NCBI GenBank assembly: GCA_038321965.1
Contig: JBBQFL010000001.1
Span: 124,001 to 188,000, forward strand
Source of the DNA: UKL13-2 sp038321965
GTDB taxonomy: Bacteria; Pseudomonadota; Gammaproteobacteria; Burkholderiales; Usitatibacteraceae
Length of the DNA stretch: 64,000 nucleotides
Direction: 5' to 3'
The position numbers and the translations under genes were made by a program. Below the pieces are notes generated by a model. That model did not search any database. It worked only from the letters and a program-made list of their open reading frames with translations, and was not told the DNA's origin. Positions 61,329-64,000 of this stretch are shown in pieces. Within the stretch, counting starts at the first letter, position 1; each line of letters opens with the position of its first letter.

Positions 61329-63398
61329 TCAGGTATGGAGGCGCTTCAACCACTGCAGCGCATCTTCGGCAGCCAGTGGACGTGAGATATGGTAGCCCTG
61401 CAGGAAATCGCACTTGTGCTCTTCAAGAAAACGCACCTGCTCAAGTGTCTCTACCCCCTCGGCCACGACGCTCAGTTTGAGGCTGGCCGCCAGATTGATG
61501 ATGGCCACCGTGATGGCCACATCGTCACTGTCGCGCGGAATATCGCGCACAAACGAGCGGTCGATTTTTACCTTGTCGATGGGATAGCGTTTCAAATACG
61601 ACAGTGAAGAATAGCCGGTGCCGAAATCGTCCACGGCCAGACTCACGCCGAGATCTTTGAGTCGGCCCAGCGTCCTGGTCATCGCGTTGACATCTTCTAG
61701 AAACAGGCTCTCGGTCAACTCAAGCTCGATCATTTCACCGGAAACACCGTGTTCACTGAGGCGCGCGGCAATTTCCTCCACCAGATTTTTTTGCTTGAAC
61801 TGTATGGCGGAAAGATTGATGGCAATTGGAATGACCATGCCCTGATCAGCCCAATCCCGCGCCTGACGGATTGCTTCGTTGATGACCCATCGACCGATGG
61901 GCATGATCAGCCCACGATGTTCCGCGACAGAAATAAACTGGTCGGGTCCCAGCAGGCCGAGTTCAGGATGTTTCCAACGAATCAGCGCTTCGACAGCGGT
62001 GGGTTTGCCGGTACTCGTACGTACTTCCGGTTGGTAGTGCAACGTGAACTCAAGCTCCCTGATCGCTTTGCGAATACCGGATTCAAGCGCCAATGACTGA
62101 AATGCTTTCTTGTTCAGGCTGTGCTGGAAGAATTGCCAGTTATTGCGGCCCTGCTCCTTGGCCAGGTACATGGCCGCATCCGCGTTGCGAATCAGCGAGT
62201 CGGGCGTCTCGCCGTCACGTGGATAAACACTGACGCCGATCGACGCCGAGACTGATAGCACCTGTTCCTCCAGCGAAAACGGCTCGCTGATGGCGCTGGC
62301 GATCTTTTCGGCAACCGGCGCAATATCTTCCGCATCCGTGAGATCGGCCAGCACCACCAAAAACTCGTCGCCGCCAAGTCGGCCAACCAGATCGACGCCA
62401 CGCAAACAAGATTGCACTCTTGAGGCAACGCGCTTGAGCAGTTCATCGCCGGCGTAGTGTCCCAGTGAATCATTGATCGTTTTGAAATTGTCGAGGTCAA
62501 CGAACATAACGCCGACTTCGGTTTGATTGCGGCGGGCTGTGGCGAGAATGACTTGAATACGATCAAGCAGTAGGGTGCGGTTCGGGAGCTTGGTCAGCAT
62601 ATCGTGATGCGCCAGAAACTGTATGTGTGCCTCTGCCTGCTTCCGGTCGCTGATGTCGCGAATCACCGTCATCCGGTGCGTGACGTTGGCGTATACGAGA
62701 TCCTTGCCGACCAATTCGACCGCGAAGCGGCTGCCATCACCGCGTATCAAGGTAATTTCGTACGGCCGCTCAAAGCCTGAGCGAATATTGCCAACCACCG
62801 TTTCGAAATCTTCCGGCGCGATGAAATCCTGATTGCGGCGGCCAATCAACTCCGCTCGCGGTAGCCGCATCATGCGCGCCGCCGCTTCATTGCAGTCGAC
62901 AATAATGCCGCCATCGATGAAAACAATGCCCTCCGTGGTCGCATCGGCAAATTTCTGTAGGCGCTCTTCACTGTCGCGGATTGCCTTTTCGGCTGCGTGG
63001 TGCCGCGAGATGTCGTTTATCAGCACGAACGCCGCCGGGGCTTCGCCAGCATCATTGAAGTGGGGAATCAGCGTCACTTCAAGGGTGCGCTCGCTTCCGT
63101 CGGGGAGGCGATTTTGGCGTTCATAGCGGACAGTCTCGCCCGTCATCGCGCGCTCGACGTAAGGCTTGATTACGGCGAATGCGTCCGCCCCAATAATTTC
63201 CGGCACGGACTTGCCGACGATGGAAAACTCGTCAAGGCCAAAACTGTGCGCGTATGCCCGATTGGCAAAAAGACACTTGAAATTGTCTTTGACGAAATAA
63301 GCAACCAGCGCAGGAATATTGTCCGCCAGCAGTCTCAGTAATTGCGCAGAACTGGCCTTGCTGGCGGGTTTCTCCGTAGGCGGTTGCAGTGACGACAT
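61329..63398 (-). CDS. PAS-PAS-GGDEF-EAL cyclic di-GMP protein
   Basis: 689 residues from ATG 63398, with AGGCAGG upstream; no membrane segment is seen. Two PAS domains (about 20-135 and 145-260) precede a GGDEF domain with intact LGGDEF and an EAL domain with VEALIRW, ELTESL, DDFGTGYSSLSYLKR and AEGVET. Both diguanylate cyclase and phosphodiesterase sites look complete, so net activity cannot be told. The riboswitch and receptor gene follow 28 bases downstream of its stop on the same strand. Confidence 0.94.
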   Translation of the reverse strand: MSSLQPPTEKPASKASSAQLLRLLADNIPALVAYFVKDNFKCLFANRAYAHSFGLDEFSIVGKSVPEIIGADAFAVIKPYVERAMTGETVRYERQNRLPDGSERTLEVTLIPHFNDAGEAPAAFVLINDISRHHAAEKAIRDSEERLQKFADATTEGIVFIDGGIIVDCNEAAARMMRLPRAELIGRRNQDFIAPEDFETVVGNIRSGFERPYEITLIRGDGSRFAVELVGKDLVYANVTHRMTVIRDISDRKQAEAHIQFLAHHDMLTKLPNRTLLLDRIQVILATARRNQTEVGVMFVDLDNFKTINDSLGHYAGDELLKRVASRVQSCLRGVDLVGRLGGDEFLVVLADLTDAEDIAPVAEKIASAISEPFSLEEQVLSVSASIGVSVYPRDGETPDSLIRNADAAMYLAKEQGRNNWQFFQHSLNKKAFQSLALESGIRKAIRELEFTLHYQPEVRTSTGKPTAVEALIRWKHPELGLLGPDQFISVAEHRGLIMPIGRWVINEAIRQARDWADQGMVIPIAINLSAIQFKQKNLVEEIAARLSEHGVSGEMIELELTESLFLEDVNAMTRTLGRLKDLGVSLAVDDFGTGYSSLSYLKRYPIDKVKIDRSFVRDIPRDSDDVAITVAIINLAASLKLSVVAEGVETLEQVRFLEEHKCDFLQGYHISRPLAAEDALQWLKRLHT

Positions 63399-63582
63399 GG
63401 TGCCTGCCTTTTTTAGGATCGTTCTCTGGCGGTGCGTAGACACTATAGGATTGATTGCCGGGCGCGTAAAGCCGCGACACGTGGCGGCAACAGCATTGAA
63501 CGAGTTGCGCAAATTTGAAAAAACTTTCAAATCATCCGCTTAACCATTGACGTAACAGGGTTTTTTCGATAAATTTGAACGC

Positions 63583-63792
63583 ATGGAACAAGACTTTCAG
63601 CGCTTTGAAGACCGGCTCAATCATTTCGTGACGCTATTCCATCGGCTGCGTTCGGAAAATACCGAGTTGCGTCAAAATGTCGTGACCAAATCCGATGAGG
63701 TCAAACGCCTGTCAGAAAAGCTGGATCAGGCAAAGACCCGTATCGAAGCGCTGATCGCGCAATTGCCAGAAACTGAAGGTGACCGTCGATGA
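63583..63792 (+). CDS. ZapB-like / TIGR02449 coiled-coil protein
   Basis: 69 residues, almost entirely coiled coil (FEDRLNHFVTLFHRLRSEN, then VKRLSEKLDQAKTRIEAL). A short coiled-coil gene overlapping the start of zapA is common in beta- and gammaproteobacteria and is usually annotated as cell division protein ZapB or TIGR02449. Its TGA overlaps the zapA ATG by four bases. Confidence 0.8.
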   Translation: MEQDFQRFEDRLNHFVTLFHRLRSENTELRQNVVTKSDEVKRLSEKLDQAKTRIEALIAQLPETEGDRR

Positions 63793-64000
63793 GCGATGCG
63801 AAGGAAGCCAAACCTGCCAAGGACGCCAAGGGTGTGACGATCACCGTGATGGGACGCGAGTTTCGTGTCGCTGCACCCGATGGCGAAGAGCGCCAGTTAT
63901 TGGCATCTGTCGAATTTCTCAACAAGAAAATGCGTGAGATTCGCGACACCGGTAAAGTGGTTGGCAATGAACGTATCGCCATCATGGCTGCACTCAATAT
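63789..64000 (+). CDS. zapA: Cell division protein ZapA, 3' end outside window
   Basis: The first 70 residues are visible and the frame runs off the right edge. VTITVMGREFRVAAPDGEE and LLASVEFLNKKMREIRDTG are the ZapA N-terminal domain; NERIAIMAALNI begins the coiled coil. ZapA crosslinks FtsZ filaments at the division ring. The N-terminus carries an Ala/Lys-rich extension of about 15 residues. Confidence 0.93.
   Translation, partial: MSDAKEAKPAKDAKGVTITVMGREFRVAAPDGEERQLLASVEFLNKKMREIRDTGKVVGNERIAIMAALN

Noticed and set aside
1..64000. CRISPR arrays, tRNA or rRNA genes, prophage or integrative elements
   Set aside because: No regularly spaced repeats, cloverleaf-like genes, rRNA segments, integrases or phage structural genes were seen by reading both strands.

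Overview
The window reads as a piece of chromosome from a betaproteobacterium, most likely Burkholderiales or a close relative, with moderately high G+C. Gene order supports this. The run leuS-lptE-holA-proA-nadD-rsfS-rlmH-maf-rng, the group Rieske oxygenase/xseB-ispA-dxs, polA beside DUF2782-thrB-BPSS1780, yggT-proC-yggS divergent from pilT-pilU, and kdsD-kdsC divergent from a Kef-type antiporter are all arrangements I know from that class. No tRNA, rRNA, CRISPR array, prophage or complete insertion sequence was seen.

Layout. 1-8.6 kb is an accessory-type region. It holds a gene cut by the left edge, secreted proteins, an S9 peptidase, a Tat-exported amidohydrolase, two copies of a small exported protein carrying two TonB-box-like motifs, a frame-broken SEC-C gene, a BrnT/BrnA toxin-antitoxin pair whose toxin has a stop at codon 5, and a lower-G+C gene with a PD-(D/E)XK nuclease signature. 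8.6-18.1 kb has polA, a LOG-family hydrolase, DUF2782, thrB, a BPSS1780 membrane protein, an orphan amino-acid-type binding protein and uvrD. 18.3-28.2 kb is the dense plus-strand housekeeping operon leuS to rng. 28.2-32.5 kb is a minus-strand operon (yggS, proC, yggT, dynamin-like GTPase). 32.6-34.9 kb is pilT-pilU. 34.9-41.1 kb has an AraC regulator, an rRNA methyltransferase, hemJ, kdsC, kdsD and the Kef antiporter. 41.2-44.5 kb has a pseudopilin preceded by a 29-residue membrane peptide, an orphan histidine kinase and DUF2784. 44.7-51.9 kb has two convergent S9 peptidases, a mercaptopyruvate-type sulfurtransferase, an EamA transporter and a Rieske oxygenase. 52.3-56.5 kb is xseB-ispA-dxs and two small secreted proteins. 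56.5-63.4 kb has two GGDEF-EAL proteins flanking a BtuB-like receptor under a cobalamin riboswitch. 63.6 kb to the end is zapB-like and zapA (cut by the right edge).

How the genes work together. DXP synthase and farnesyl diphosphate synthase start and extend isoprenoid synthesis. ProA and ProC supply two of three proline-synthesis steps. KdsD, KdsC and LptE serve lipopolysaccharide. PilT and PilU retract type IV pili, and the two GGDEF-EAL proteins may tune motility and attachment through cyclic di-GMP. The riboswitch-controlled receptor imports vitamin B12 through TonB.

The best candidate for something undescribed is the pair of small proteins at 1199-1426 and 5796-6026. Each has a signal peptide and a mature part of about 38 residues that is mostly two TonB boxes spaced 15 residues apart. 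Each copy lies in the same cassette: identical -35 and -10 hexamers, the same leader and Shine-Dalgarno, and the same terminator stem-loop. They look like freely expressed TonB-binding peptides rather than receptor debris, but that is inference. Other points worth a look are a palindromic repeat inserted in frame into the leuS editing region, an RsfS with a histone-H1-like lysine tail of about 180 residues, and the dead brnT beside an intact brnA.
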